From Formosa sp. L2A11 (GTDB lineage Bacteria > Bacteroidota > Bacteroidia > Flavobacteriales > Flavobacteriaceae): 64,000 nt of DNA. This document shows positions 35,886 through 44,632 of the stretch, one piece after another. The notes beneath the pieces are model-generated. The model was not told where the DNA came from. It was given only the letters and a program-made list of their open reading frames with translations, and ran no database searches. Where the stretch lies: positions 2,790,001 to 2,854,000 of the forward strand of contig NZ_CP047028.1 in NCBI RefSeq assembly GCF_009796865.1. Reading direction: 5' to 3'. Positions within the stretch are counted from its first letter, which is position 1. Each line of letters opens with the position of its first letter. The translations under genes and the position numbers were made by a program.

Positions 35886-37811
35886 ATGCAGTTTAAACAC
35901 CCCGAACTTCTTTACGCTCTATTTTTATTACTTATTCCTATTATTATTCACTTATTTCAGCTTCGTCGCTTTAAAACAGAAGCCTTTACCAACGTTGCAA
36001 TTTTAAAAACAGTATCGCAACAAACCCGAAAAAGTTCTCAATTAAAAAAATGGTTAACTTTATTTACACGCTTGCTGCTTTTAGCCTGTGTTATTTTAGC
36101 TTTTGCACAACCATTTACTACCAATACAAACATACAAGAAGCACCAAAAGAAACTGTTATTTTTTTAGACAACTCTTTTAGTTTAGAACAAAAAGGACCG
36201 CAAGGCGATTTGTTAAAACGCGCTGTACAAGACTTAATTTCTGAAGTAGGTTTTAATAAAACAATAACCTTAGTTACTCACAATGCTATTTACAAAAACA
36301 CCACTTTAAAAGCCATAAAAAACGAGTTGCTACAATTATCTTATGCTGCAAATCCGTTATCGTATCAGGCTGCTTTACTAAAAAGTGAATCTGTATTTAA
36401 TAAAACCTCTAAACAGAAAAGACAACTTATATTTATTTCAGATTTTCAGCAATTAAAGGCTCCTTTTATGCCTAAAACAGATAGTTTAACCCAATTAAAC
36501 TTAGTTAAACTACAACCTATAAATACAAATAACATTGCTTTAGATAGTGTATATATTTCTAAAAACAGTCTATTACAAACAGAATTAACTTTATCGTTAA
36601 AAAACTATGGCGCTCCTGTAGAAAATCTCTCGATTGCCTTACATAACAACGATAAATTAATAGCAAAATCTGCGGTTACAATTACCGATAAAGCCAATAC
36701 TCAATTTACAATTTCTAGTAAAGACATTGTTAATGGAAACTTTAGCATTGAAGATTCTGGTTTGCAATTCGATAATACGCTATACTTTAATATTAATACA
36801 CCATCTAAAATTAATGTGTTAAGCATTTCTGAAGCCGACAATACCTTTTTAAGAAAAATATATACCGAAGACGAGTTTAAATTCACTTCCGTTTCTGCAA
36901 AACAATTAGACTATAATATAATTGAAGAACAACACACCATTGTTTTAAACGAATTAAAAGACATGCCTGCTACCTTAATTAATATTCTAAAATCGTTTAC
37001 AGATCAAGGTGGTAATTTAATTATTATTCCTGCAGCCCAACCTAATATTAACGCTTATAATACATTATTAACTAACTACAATACAACTTTTAAATCTCAT
37101 ATTAATTCAGAAAAACGCATTACTAGCATTAACTATTCTCATCCCATTTATAAGGATGATGTTTTTGAAAAACAAGTTCAAAATTTTCAATACCCAAAAG
37201 TGAATCAGTATTATGTGTTAAACGGGAATTCAGGAAGTTCGGCTTTAAGCTTTGAAGATGGTAAACCTTTTTTAACGCAACTATCAAATGTTTTTCTTTT
37301 TACTTCTCCTCTAAATTCAGAGGTTTCTAATTTTAAAAGCTGGGCTCTAATTGTACCTTCTTTTTATAAAATGGCAGTGAGTAGTTTAAAACAGCCTAAA
37401 TTATATTACACCATTGGAGAACAAAATAATTTTGATGTAGATGTTACCTTAAATCAAGACGATATTATTTCAATAGAAAATAAGAACAGTCAGTTTATTC
37501 CGCAGCAGCAATATTTTAATAATAAAGTAAACGTAACCACGCAAGACAGACCACAAACTTCTGGAATTTATAATATAAAAGATAAACTAAAAACAATTAA
37601 AAACATCAGTTATAACTACAATCGCGAAGAAAGTAATTTAGAATATCAAGATATTTCTACGCTTAAAAATGTAACTATCAGCAATTCAATTCCGAGTCTT
37701 TTCGAAACCTTAAAAAGTAATACAAAAATTAATGAGCTATGGAAATGGTTTACTATTTTTGCACTGGCCTTTTTGATTATTGAAATGCTCATCTTAAAAT
37801 TTTTTAAATGA
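35886..37811 (+). CDS. BatA-domain (double-transmembrane) protein with vWA-like region
   Basis: The 641-aa protein opens with the BatA N-terminal double-transmembrane motif (LYALFLLLIPIIIHLFQLRR and LFTRLLLLACVILAFAQPF). A vWA-like segment, ETVIFLDNSFSLEQKG, follows at about residue 95. The middle is a large extracytoplasmic beta-rich part, and one helix ends the protein (FTIFALAFLIIEMLIL). Related Bacteroidota proteins are linked to aerotolerance and envelope stress, but this one lacks the MoxR/BatB neighbours. It overlaps the next gene by 4 bases (ATGA). Confidence 0.8.
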   Translation: MQFKHPELLYALFLLLIPIIIHLFQLRRFKTEAFTNVAILKTVSQQTRKSSQLKKWLTLFTRLLLLACVILAFAQPFTTNTNIQEAPKETVIFLDNSFSLEQKGPQGDLLKRAVQDLISEVGFNKTITLVTHNAIYKNTTLKAIKNELLQLSYAANPLSYQAALLKSESVFNKTSKQKRQLIFISDFQQLKAPFMPKTDSLTQLNLVKLQPINTNNIALDSVYISKNSLLQTELTLSLKNYGAPVENLSIALHNNDKLIAKSAVTITDKANTQFTISSKDIVNGNFSIEDSGLQFDNTLYFNINTPSKINVLSISEADNTFLRKIYTEDEFKFTSVSAKQLDYNIIEEQHTIVLNELKDMPATLINILKSFTDQGGNLIIIPAAQPNINAYNTLLTNYNTTFKSHINSEKRITSINYSHPIYKDDVFEKQVQNFQYPKVNQYYVLNGNSGSSALSFEDGKPFLTQLSNVFLFTSPLNSEVSNFKSWALIVPSFYKMAVSSLKQPKLYYTIGEQNNFDVDVTLNQDDIISIENKNSQFIPQQQYFNNKVNVTTQDRPQTSGIYNIKDKLKTIKNISYNYNREESNLEYQDISTLKNVTISNSIPSLFETLKSNTKINELWKWFTIFALAFLIIEMLILKFFK

Positions 37812-39067
37812 ACGTACTTATAAAATCTGCAACTATTATTGACACTAAAAGTGAGTTTCATAATCAAACTCTCGATATTTTAGTAGAAAAAGGTAGTATT
37901 TCCAAAATTGGAACTTCCTTAGAAAACCCAAATAACTACGACCAAATTGAACTTAAAAATTTACACGTTTCTCAAGGTTGGTTTGATAGCAGTGTAAGCT
38001 TTGGCGAACCGGGTTTGGAAGAACGCGAAACCATTGCTAACGGATTAAAAACGGCAGCTTATTCTGGTTTCACAACTGTGGCATTAAATGCAAACAGCCA
38101 TCCGGTAATAGACACCAATAGCGATATTACTTTTGTAACGAGTAGGGCATCTAACAACGCTGTAAGCGTATTACCTATTGGTGCATTAACACGAGAAAGT
38201 AATGGTGTAGATTTAGCCGAATTGTACGATATGAAAAGTGCAGGTGCAGTTGCTTATTACGATTATCAGAAACCAATTTCTAATGCTAATCTTATGAAAA
38301 TTGCTTTGCAATATGCTAGTAATTTTGACGGATTAGTGTGCTCCTTTCCTCAAGATAATAAAATTGCAGGAAAAGGCGTAATGAACGAACATATTACAAG
38401 TACGTCTTTAGGTTTAAAAGGAATTCCTAATTTAGCTGAAGAATTACAAGTCGCTCGCGATTTATTTTTGTTAGAATATACTGGAGGTAAACTTCATATT
38501 CCAACCATTTCAACAGCGAAATCTGTAGCCTTAATTAGAGACGCAAAACAAAGAAAATTAGATGTAACATGTAGTGTTGCTATTCATAATTTATTTTTTG
38601 AAGACAGCGTATTAAAAGAGTTTAATACACATTATAAAGTATTACCTCCTTTAAGGATTAAAAGCGATATAGACGCTTTAATTACAGGGATAAAAGATGG
38701 TACTATAGATATGGTTACAAGCGACCATAATCCATTAAATATTGAAGAAAAGAAAGTAGAATTTGATCATGCTACTTATGGTACTATTGGATTAGAAAGT
38801 GCATTTGGTGCTTTACAAACATTATTTTCTTTAAAAAAATCTGTAGATATTTTAACCAAAGGAAAACAACGTTTTGGAACAGATAGTAATCCTATAAATA
38901 TTGGAAACACAGCAAATTTAACGTTGTTTAATCCAGATAAAAAATTCACTTTTACAAGAGAAAATATTATCTCTAAATCTAAAAATGCCATTTTTGAAGG
39001 TGAAGACTTAAAAGGAAAAGTTTACGGTATTCTTAATAACAACCAATTAGTATTAAACACAAAATAA
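37808..39067 (+). CDS. Dihydroorotase homologue lacking metal-binding residues
   Basis: The 419-aa amidohydrolase-fold protein aligns by eye with type I dihydroorotase over its whole length. The metal motif DxHxH is replaced by FDSSVSFGEPG, the usual HCED stretch reads FPQD and the HVST stretch reads TIST. TSDHNPLNIEEKK, near the catalytic Asp region, is kept, as is PPLRIKSDIDAL. Catalysis is therefore unlikely. Such PyrC' proteins act as structural partners of aspartate carbamoyltransferase in Pseudomonas, which is a plausible role here. It overlaps both neighbours (ATGA and TAATG). Confidence 0.8.
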   Translation: MNVLIKSATIIDTKSEFHNQTLDILVEKGSISKIGTSLENPNNYDQIELKNLHVSQGWFDSSVSFGEPGLEERETIANGLKTAAYSGFTTVALNANSHPVIDTNSDITFVTSRASNNAVSVLPIGALTRESNGVDLAELYDMKSAGAVAYYDYQKPISNANLMKIALQYASNFDGLVCSFPQDNKIAGKGVMNEHITSTSLGLKGIPNLAEELQVARDLFLLEYTGGKLHIPTISTAKSVALIRDAKQRKLDVTCSVAIHNLFFEDSVLKEFNTHYKVLPPLRIKSDIDALITGIKDGTIDMVTSDHNPLNIEEKKVEFDHATYGTIGLESAFGALQTLFSLKKSVDILTKGKQRFGTDSNPINIGNTANLTLFNPDKKFTFTRENIISKSKNAIFEGEDLKGKVYGILNNNQLVLNTK

Positions 39068-39393
39068 TGATGAAACAAACCATTAATGAAGGTAAAAATT
39101 TAGCCGTAATTAGTTACTTAACTTTTGTAGGGTTAATTATTGCCATTATAATGAATCTTGAAAAGCGTAATACATTTACCTCTTTCCATATTAGACAAAT
39201 GTTAGGATTAGTAATTATGGTACTTGTTTCTAATATGATAGAAAAATATTTAAACAGTTGGTTAGGGACATTATGTTGGTTTGCCTCGGCTGCCGGATGG
39301 TTATATGCTTTTTATCATGTAATTATTGGACAACAGAAACCTATTCCTTTTATAGGTGAATATTTTCAAGAATGGTTTAGAAACGTTAGATAG
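39067..39393 (+). CDS. Small integral membrane protein
   Basis: The 108-aa protein has three hydrophobic segments (about 12-29, 44-60 and 66-88) with a short charged loop EKRNTFTSFHIRQM. It resembles DUF4870-like or Tic20-like small membrane proteins. Some database entries call these import components, without evidence I know of. It overlaps the dihydroorotase-like gene by one base and touches the esterase gene, so it lies inside a four-gene operon. Confidence 0.65.
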   Translation: MMKQTINEGKNLAVISYLTFVGLIIAIIMNLEKRNTFTSFHIRQMLGLVIMVLVSNMIEKYLNSWLGTLCWFASAAGWLYAFYHVIIGQQKPIPFIGEYFQEWFRNVR

Positions 39394-40044
39394 ATGAAAG
39401 ACTTAAGTTTATATCATATTACAAGACCTTCTACATTGAAGGAAAACGCGCCACTTTTAATCATGTTACATGGTTATGGAAGTGACGAAAACGATTTGTT
39501 TTCATTTGCATCAGAATTACCTGAAGACCTTTACATTATTTCTGTGCGTGCGCCTTTTGCTATGCAACCTTCAGGAAATGCTTGGTATGCCATTAATTTT
39601 GATGATGTGAATGGAAAATGGAGTGACGACGATCAAGCCAGAACGTCTAGAGATTTAATTTCTAAATTTATAGATGAAGCTGTAGAAAATTATCCTGTAA
39701 ATAAAGATAATGTAACCCTTTTAGGCTTTAGCCAAGGTAGTATATTAAGTTATGCAGTAGCTTTAACGTATCCTGAACAAGTAAACAATATTATTGCTTT
39801 AAGTGGTTATGTGAATTCTGAAATTATACCAGCAAATCATAACACAGAAGATTACGAACATTTAAGCTTTTTCTGTTCTCATGGTAGCGTAGATCAAGTA
39901 ATCCCTATAGAATGGGCTAGAAAAACACCAGGAATTTTAGACGACTTACATATTAAACATGAATACCACGAGTATCCTGTTGGTCATGGTGTAGCACCAC
40001 AAAATTTTTACGATTTAAAAGCGTGGTTATCTAAATTAGTTTAA
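39394..40044 (+). CDS. Alpha/beta-hydrolase, carboxylesterase/phospholipase type
   Basis: The 216-aa protein has the oxyanion motif LLIMLHGYGSDENDLFSFA and the nucleophile elbow LLGFSQGSILSYAVAL at about residue 115. The catalytic Asp region is CSHGSVDQVIP and the catalytic His is in PVGHGVAPQ. Its length and motifs match the YpfH/acyl-protein-thioesterase group. The substrate is probably a short-chain ester or lysophospholipid (family knowledge). It starts directly after the preceding stop and ends the operon at a hairpin. Confidence 0.88.
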   Translation: MKDLSLYHITRPSTLKENAPLLIMLHGYGSDENDLFSFASELPEDLYIISVRAPFAMQPSGNAWYAINFDDVNGKWSDDDQARTSRDLISKFIDEAVENYPVNKDNVTLLGFSQGSILSYAVALTYPEQVNNIIALSGYVNSEIIPANHNTEDYEHLSFFCSHGSVDQVIPIEWARKTPGILDDLHIKHEYHEYPVGHGVAPQNFYDLKAWLSKLV

Positions 40045-40060
40045 TCACAATACAACACAA

Positions 40061-40109
40061 AAAAAAGTGTCGCAAATCAGATTTAAAAATGATTCTCGAC
40101 ACTTTTTTT
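40061..40109. terminator. Bidirectional terminator after the esterase operon
   Basis: AAAAAAGTGTCG (40061-40072) pairs with CGACACTTTTTT (40097-40108) around a 24-base loop, between convergent genes. Confidence 0.7.
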
Positions 40110-40149
40110 ATGCTTAAAATATTACATTAAACATGTAAGTATAATTAAT

Positions 40150-40647
40150 TTACTGAAGCGGATATAATAAAGAATCTATGACATTAAAAGTTACTTCGTT
40201 CTGATTAATTACTTCATATTTTATAAGAAGTTCTCCCCAAAAAATACCATCAGAAAAATCTGTAATAATCCATTTATGATTTAGTATTTTAATAGAATTA
40301 ATTAGCATGGCTCTGCCTTCGTTTGCTGCATACGGAATTAAAGGGTTCCCTCCTTTTACATTTTTACTGTAAATTTCGTCTTTAATAAAAGGAATTAAAG
40401 CATCGACATCTAAATTATCATTTTCGAAATAAGTAATTGCATCTTCATTATTTTCAATATTAAAATGAGATAATTCAAACACCTTATCTTGTAATACAGC
40501 TATAGAGTCTGTTAAGGTTTCAACTTTGGCTTTACTTTTTTCAATAGTTCTAATATCATCTTCAAAAACATGCTTAGCATTTACATATTGAAATAAAATA
40601 AGAAGTAATGAAAAGATAAACAGGTACATAAAAATTCTCTGCTTCAT
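40150..40647 (-). CDS. Membrane-anchored conserved hypothetical protein
   Basis: The 165-aa protein has an N-terminal signal anchor (MYLFIFSLLLILFQYV), a short coiled coil (about 33-60, ending DSIAVLQDKVFEL) and a C-terminal domain with IKILNHKWIITDFSDG and WGELLIKYEVI. I do not recognise a named family. Its stop-start arrangement with the metallohydrolase gene (1-base overlap) suggests co-translation, and it may have been named hydrolase in databases only by that proximity. Confidence 0.6.
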   Translation of the reverse strand: MKQRIFMYLFIFSLLLILFQYVNAKHVFEDDIRTIEKSKAKVETLTDSIAVLQDKVFELSHFNIENNEDAITYFENDNLDVDALIPFIKDEIYSKNVKGGNPLIPYAANEGRAMLINSIKILNHKWIITDFSDGIFWGELLIKYEVINQNEVTFNVIDSLLYPLQ

Positions 40648-41408
40648 TATATAGTTATTTGGAGGTTATCATAAGCTAAAAACACATGTTCTGGTAAATC
40701 TTTTTCTACAGCTTCATGGAAACCAAGTAAATGACTTATATGTGTTAAATAGGCTTTTTCAGGTTGTACTTTATTAATAAATTCTAGAGCTTCTTCTAAA
40801 TTAAAATGAGAAATATGTGGCTCGATTCTTAATGCATTTACCACTAAAACTTTCACGCCTTTTAATTTTTCAATTTCAGAATCTGCTACCGTTTTCATAT
40901 CGGTTAAATAAGCAAAATCTTTAAATCTAAATCCGAAAACTTGCAATTTATTATGCATACCATTTATAGGCATAACATCTAAATTTTTAAGTTTAAAGCC
41001 TGTGTTAGTAATTTCATGAGCAGTTACACTTGGTGCCCCTGGATATTTATTTACGGTTGTAAAGATATAATCAAAACGAATAGCTAAAGATTTTAGCACG
41101 CGTTTATGTGCATAAATATCTATATCGCCCTGGCGAAAGAAAAACGGTCTAATATCGTCTAAACCCGCAGTATGATCTGCATGTTCGTGTGTAAATAAAA
41201 TACCGTCTATTTTATCTACAACATTTGTAAGCATTTGCTGTCTAAAATCTGGACCGCAATCTATCACGTAACTAAAGTTATCCCATTCTATTAAGACCGA
41301 CACACGAAGCCGTTTATCTTTAGAATCCTGACTTAAACAAACGGGGTGATTACTACCTATAATGGGAACGCCTTGAGATGTTCCTGTGCCTAAAAAAGTG
41401 ATTTTCAA
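40647..41408 (-). CDS. MBL-fold metallohydrolase (PhnP-like)
   Basis: The 253-aa protein has ITFLGTGTSQGVPIIG at the N-terminus and the zinc motif FTHEHADHTAGLDDIRPF near residue 75. Downstream it has FAYLTDMKTV and AYLTHISHLLG. This is the PhnP-like branch, cyclic phosphodiesterases that share the tRNase Z fold. It lacks the exosite of RNase Z. The physiological substrate is unknown. It is divergent from the gene at 41510, with overlapping promoter signals. Confidence 0.85.
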   Translation of the reverse strand: MKITFLGTGTSQGVPIIGSNHPVCLSQDSKDKRLRVSVLIEWDNFSYVIDCGPDFRQQMLTNVVDKIDGILFTHEHADHTAGLDDIRPFFFRQGDIDIYAHKRVLKSLAIRFDYIFTTVNKYPGAPSVTAHEITNTGFKLKNLDVMPINGMHNKLQVFGFRFKDFAYLTDMKTVADSEIEKLKGVKVLVVNALRIEPHISHFNLEEALEFINKVQPEKAYLTHISHLLGFHEAVEKDLPEHVFLAYDNLQITI

Positions 41409-41427
41409 AACTGTTAAAGATTTACTA

Positions 41428-41435
41428 CAAAAATA
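41428..41435 (-). promoter_or_regulatory. Candidate -7 box of the metallohydrolase gene (TATTTTTG on minus)
   Basis: CAAAAATA on the plus strand lies 20 bases before the 41408 start and overlaps the divergent promoter region. Confidence 0.5.
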
Positions 41436-41445
41436 GACTTATTTT

Positions 41446-41475
41446 TTTGTTTAGTAGGCTAATTTAATACCTTTG
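41446..41475 (+). promoter_or_regulatory. Consensus Bacteroidota promoter of the 41510 gene
   Basis: TTTG (41446-41449), 18 bases, then TACCTTTG (41468-41475). It is the clearest two-box promoter in the window, 34 bases before the start codon. Confidence 0.75.
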
Positions 41476-41509
41476 TAAGAGATACATTTATTCTAATCTA
41501 CATTTATAC

Positions 41510-42961
41510 ATGGAAATCACCCTGATAGGAGACAAAAAGATTGAAGACATACCTTCGTTAAAAACGAAAGCGCTTCGAATCAATTTAAATGAGAACATTT
41601 ATGGTACGTTTGCGGAAATTGGGGCCGGTCAAGAAACTGTTCGACACTTTTTTAGAGCAGGTGGTGCTTCCGGAACTATAGCAAAAGCTATGTCTGCTTA
41701 TGATAAATCTTTTAGTGATGCTGTTTACGGAGTCGAAAAAGATGGTAGATATGTGACTGAGGCGCGTTTAATGAAAATGCTTAATCACGAAATTAAATTG
41801 ATTGAAGAACGTATTACGCGTGATAAACACCCGAATAAAATGTTCTTCTCTTTTGCAAACACGGTAACAACTATAGATTTTGCAAAACAATTTAAAGGTC
41901 ATGGATGGGTTGGACTGCGTTATCAAGTCGCTCCAGATCAAGATTATAACGAAATCACATTACACCTTAGATTTAAAGAAACAGATGCCAGATTACAACA
42001 AGAAACGCTTGGTGTATTAGGTACAAACCTTATTTATGGTGCATTTTATAAATATAACGAGCCTAAAAAATTATTACGTTATTTATACGACCACTTAGAT
42101 AAAGACCAAATTGAAATTGATACTATTAATTTCTCTGGACCTATTTTTGAAAATGTAGATAACCGATTAATGAGCCTACAATTGGTGAAAAATGGCATGA
42201 CAGATGCCGTAATGTTCGATCCAGATGGAAACAACGTTTTACCAGCTCGTGTATTATACAAGAAAAACATTTTAGCGTTACGTGGTAGTTATAGACCGGT
42301 AACAAAAGTAAACATGGATTTATTTCATAAATCTTACGACATGTTTATTAAAGAAAATAAGGTTGACGAAAATAATACAAAGGTTATTTTTGAGATTACA
42401 TTATCGAACTTACGTGCAGAAGGAGAAATTGATGAACAGGATTTCTTAGACCGTGCGAAACTATTATGTTCTTTAGGACAAACGGTATTAATTTCTAATT
42501 TCCAAGAGTATTATAAATTAGTAGAATACTTCTCTCAATATTCTAAAAACCGCATGGGATTAGCTATGGGGGTTAATAATCTAATCGATATATTCGATGA
42601 AAAATACTACCGTCATTTAAGTGGTGGTATATTAGAAGCTTTTGGTAAATTATTCTTTAAAGATCTTCGTGTGTATCTGTATCCAATGACAGATGAAAAC
42701 GGAAATTTAACAGATAGTGAAAACTTAAAAGTACATCCACGTATGAAAGAATTATATAAATTCTTTAAATACAATGGTAAAGTGGTTGATATTACGGATT
42801 ACGATCCTACTATTCTTTCTGTATTTTCTAGAGAAGTACTTAAAAAAATTGCAACTAACGAACCCGGATGGGAAACCATGCTACCAGAAGGTATTGCAAA
42901 CCTAATTAAACAAAAACATTTATTTAGTTGTGCACCTACCAATGTTATAGACAAAAAATAA
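41510..42961 (+). CDS. Conserved protein of the GTFAEIGAGQE family, function unknown
   Basis: The 483-aa cytoplasmic protein carries strongly conserved-looking segments: YGTFAEIGAGQETVRHFFRA, GGASGTIAKAMSAYDKSFSD and a later LSNLRAEGEIDEQDFLDRAK. I recall this family from many bacterial phyla under unrelated names such as nicotinate-nucleotide adenylyltransferase or TonB-dependent receptor. Neither fits: there is no HxGH nucleotidyltransferase motif, no signal peptide and no barrel. It has a strong promoter and terminator, so it is a well-expressed single gene. Confidence 0.75.
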   Translation: MEITLIGDKKIEDIPSLKTKALRINLNENIYGTFAEIGAGQETVRHFFRAGGASGTIAKAMSAYDKSFSDAVYGVEKDGRYVTEARLMKMLNHEIKLIEERITRDKHPNKMFFSFANTVTTIDFAKQFKGHGWVGLRYQVAPDQDYNEITLHLRFKETDARLQQETLGVLGTNLIYGAFYKYNEPKKLLRYLYDHLDKDQIEIDTINFSGPIFENVDNRLMSLQLVKNGMTDAVMFDPDGNNVLPARVLYKKNILALRGSYRPVTKVNMDLFHKSYDMFIKENKVDENNTKVIFEITLSNLRAEGEIDEQDFLDRAKLLCSLGQTVLISNFQEYYKLVEYFSQYSKNRMGLAMGVNNLIDIFDEKYYRHLSGGILEAFGKLFFKDLRVYLYPMTDENGNLTDSENLKVHPRMKELYKFFKYNGKVVDITDYDPTILSVFSREVLKKIATNEPGWETMLPEGIANLIKQKHLFSCAPTNVIDKK

Positions 42962-42978
42962 AATTAATATCTAGTATA

Positions 42979-43018
42979 AAAAAAGCGACCACATTATTAA
43001 TAATGTGGTCGCTTTTTA
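42979..43018. terminator. Bidirectional terminator after the 41510 gene
   Basis: AAAAAGCGACCACATTA pairs with TAATGTGGTCGCTTTTT (43001-43017), a 17-bp stem with a 4-base loop. Confidence 0.9.
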
Positions 43019-43036
43019 TTGTAACAAATTTAAGTA

Positions 43037-43594
43037 TTACTTAACATTCTGAAAGATATAAACCTCTGTCGCTCCTACTCCATATTTCTGATAATTGGCA
43101 TCGTAAAATTTTACATTATCGTAGTGATTAAATAAGTATTCTAATTCCATTTTAAGCACACCTTCTCCTACGCCATGAATAAACACAACTTTCTGAATTC
43201 TGTTTTTTATAGCAAACTCTAACTTAAATTTAGCGGTATCTAATTGTAACGTTAACATATCGTAATTACCCATATTTTTAGTCGATTTTGCCAGATTATG
43301 GATATGTAAATCGACTTCCATAGTGGGTTCAAAACGTTCTTTAGGTTTTATTTTAACAGATTTTCTAGGCTTATATTCTTCCTTTTCTGAGATAACTTGA
43401 CTTAATGAACTTTCTCTAAAAATCTGAGAATCTAACTGCGGATCTGTCTTTATTTTAATAAGTTCCTGTGCTTCAAAATTCAACATAAATCCATCATCCG
43501 TTTCTACAGAAACGGTAGTACCATCAACTTTTATAATAGTTCCAGACATATCTTCATCTAAAACAGATACGGTATCTCCTTTTTTAAAACTCAT
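43037..43594 (-). CDS. Smr-domain protein with N-terminal SH3-like region
   Basis: I chose ATG at 43594 (185 aa, MSFKKGDTVSVLDEDMSG), one base after the stop of the upstream gene. The frame is open to 43672. Residues 1-50 look like a small SH3/KOW-like barrel. The C-terminal ~85 residues are an Smr domain: VDLHIHNLAKST, the TAKFKLEFAIKNRI helix and VVFIHGVGEGVLK, ending GATEVYIF. Smr domains bind or cut nucleic acids, as in MutS2 and ribosome-rescue nucleases. It lacks the MutS ATPase, so a MutS name would be wrong. Confidence 0.8.
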   Translation of the reverse strand: MSFKKGDTVSVLDEDMSGTIIKVDGTTVSVETDDGFMLNFEAQELIKIKTDPQLDSQIFRESSLSQVISEKEEYKPRKSVKIKPKERFEPTMEVDLHIHNLAKSTKNMGNYDMLTLQLDTAKFKLEFAIKNRIQKVVFIHGVGEGVLKMELEYLFNHYDNVKFYDANYQKYGVGATEVYIFQNVK

Positions 43595-43595
43595 A

Positions 43596-43799
43596 TTATT
43601 CATCTTCATTAATAAAATTATCGTCTTTATCTTTTTTACTTGGAATAGTTTGCGAAATTTTAAACACACCAAAAAGCAAGCTACAAATACCTAAAATTAA
43701 AAGGTAAGGGTTTTCTGCGTTATCTACCTTTGCGTACATGGCTATAAGAATTCCGAAGATAATTAATATATAATTTAAGGTTTGGGACGATTTCATCAT
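43596..43799 (-). CDS. Small two-helix membrane protein
   Basis: The 67-aa protein has two hydrophobic segments (TLNYILIIFGILIAMYA and YLLILGICSLLFGVF) and a charged tail SKKDKDDNFINEDE. It directly precedes the Smr gene with a 1-base gap. I see no family-defining motif. The start may be either of two adjacent ATG codons. Function unknown. Confidence 0.6.
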   Translation of the reverse strand: MMKSSQTLNYILIIFGILIAMYAKVDNAENPYLLILGICSLLFGVFKISQTIPSKKDKDDNFINEDE

Positions 43800-43882
43800 T
43801 TTAGTTTCTAATTAAAATCAAAATTACGATTTTATATAAAGTAGTTTATATAATCTTCTATATAAATGCATTGTTATAATAC

Positions 43883-43890
43883 TATATTTG
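43883..43890 (+). promoter_or_regulatory. Candidate -7 box (TATATTTG) deciding the DUF2752 start
   Basis: TATATTTG lies 20 bases before ATG 43911 but inside the longer frame opened at 43866, which favours the later start. Confidence 0.5.
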
Positions 43891-43910
43891 CATCATTAAA
43901 TTTAATACTT

Positions 43911-44204
43911 ATGTTTTCTATTGACGATTACATGCTTCCTTGTTTAACAAAAAAATTCTTAGGCTTCGATTGTTTAGGCTGTGGTTTGCAGCGCTCTATT
44001 GCTTTAATTTTAAATGGCGATTTTATTGCTGCTTTTAAAATGTATCCTGCCATTTACACCATTATTATTTTTTCTGCTTTTATAGTTGTCAATATATTCA
44101 AATCGTTTAAACACCAAGAAACTATTAAAAAATGGCTTATTATTACTAATATTGCTATTATTGTAATTAGTTATATCATTAAACTATCAACCACAAACCT
44201 TTAG
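43911..44204 (+). CDS. DUF2752 membrane protein
   Basis: Starting at ATG 43911 this is a 97-aa protein. The family signature is CLTKKFLGFDCLGCGLQRS, a pair of short Cys motifs before the first helix, followed by two more hydrophobic segments. DUF2752 proteins are small integral membrane proteins of unknown function. A longer frame from 43866 would place a promoter box inside the coding region. It is followed 8 bases later by a CCC-motif membrane protein, so the two form a pair. Confidence 0.8.
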   Translation: MFSIDDYMLPCLTKKFLGFDCLGCGLQRSIALILNGDFIAAFKMYPAIYTIIIFSAFIVVNIFKSFKHQETIKKWLIITNIAIIVISYIIKLSTTNL

Positions 44205-44212
44205 TAAAAATT

Positions 44213-44545
44213 ATGGAAAGAAATTATTTAAAAACAACACCTATTTACGTATTATCAATTTTAGGACTTATGTGTTGTTGTTTTGCTGGTCTAGGAGTTA
44301 TTCCTGCTGGTATTGCCTTTTATATGGCGCATAACAGTTTGAAAGATGTAGAACTTAATCCTGAAAATTATGATAATATTGAAGGGATGAATACTGCAAA
44401 AACCATAGCTATGATTATCTTAATTATAAACGGAATTTTTCTTTTATATTGTATTTATAGTATTGCAACTACAGATTGGAATGTAATGACTGAACAAATT
44501 CAGGAAATACAAAGAGGTATTGAAGCAGGCCAAAATGAAGTTTAA
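44213..44545 (+). CDS. CCC-motif membrane protein
   Basis: The 110-aa protein has two hydrophobic segments. The first carries three adjacent cysteines (LGLMCCCFAGLGVIPAGIAF) and the second is TIAMIILIINGIFLLYCIYS. The middle is NPENYDNIEGMNTAK. I recall the CCC-motif name for such Bacteroidota proteins next to DUF2752 genes. The Cys cluster could bind a metal or be acylated, but that is speculation. Confidence 0.75.
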   Translation: MERNYLKTTPIYVLSILGLMCCCFAGLGVIPAGIAFYMAHNSLKDVELNPENYDNIEGMNTAKTIAMIILIINGIFLLYCIYSIATTDWNVMTEQIQEIQRGIEAGQNEV

Positions 44546-44574
44546 AGAACGTTAAATACGTTCTTATTAAATAT

Positions 44575-44610
44575 AAAAAAAGCGATTCTTAATTAAGAAT
44601 CGCTTTTTTA
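44575..44610. terminator. Bidirectional terminator between the CCC-motif gene and rocD
   Basis: AAAAAAGCGATTCTT (44576-44590) pairs with AAGAATCGCTTTTTT (44595-44609), between convergent genes. Confidence 0.88.
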
Positions 44611-44632
44611 GGTTTATAACTATTTTGAAAAT

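Noticed and set aside
37808..39067. Annotating the gene as an active dihydroorotase pyrC
   Set aside because: All the usual metal-binding histidine motifs are replaced.
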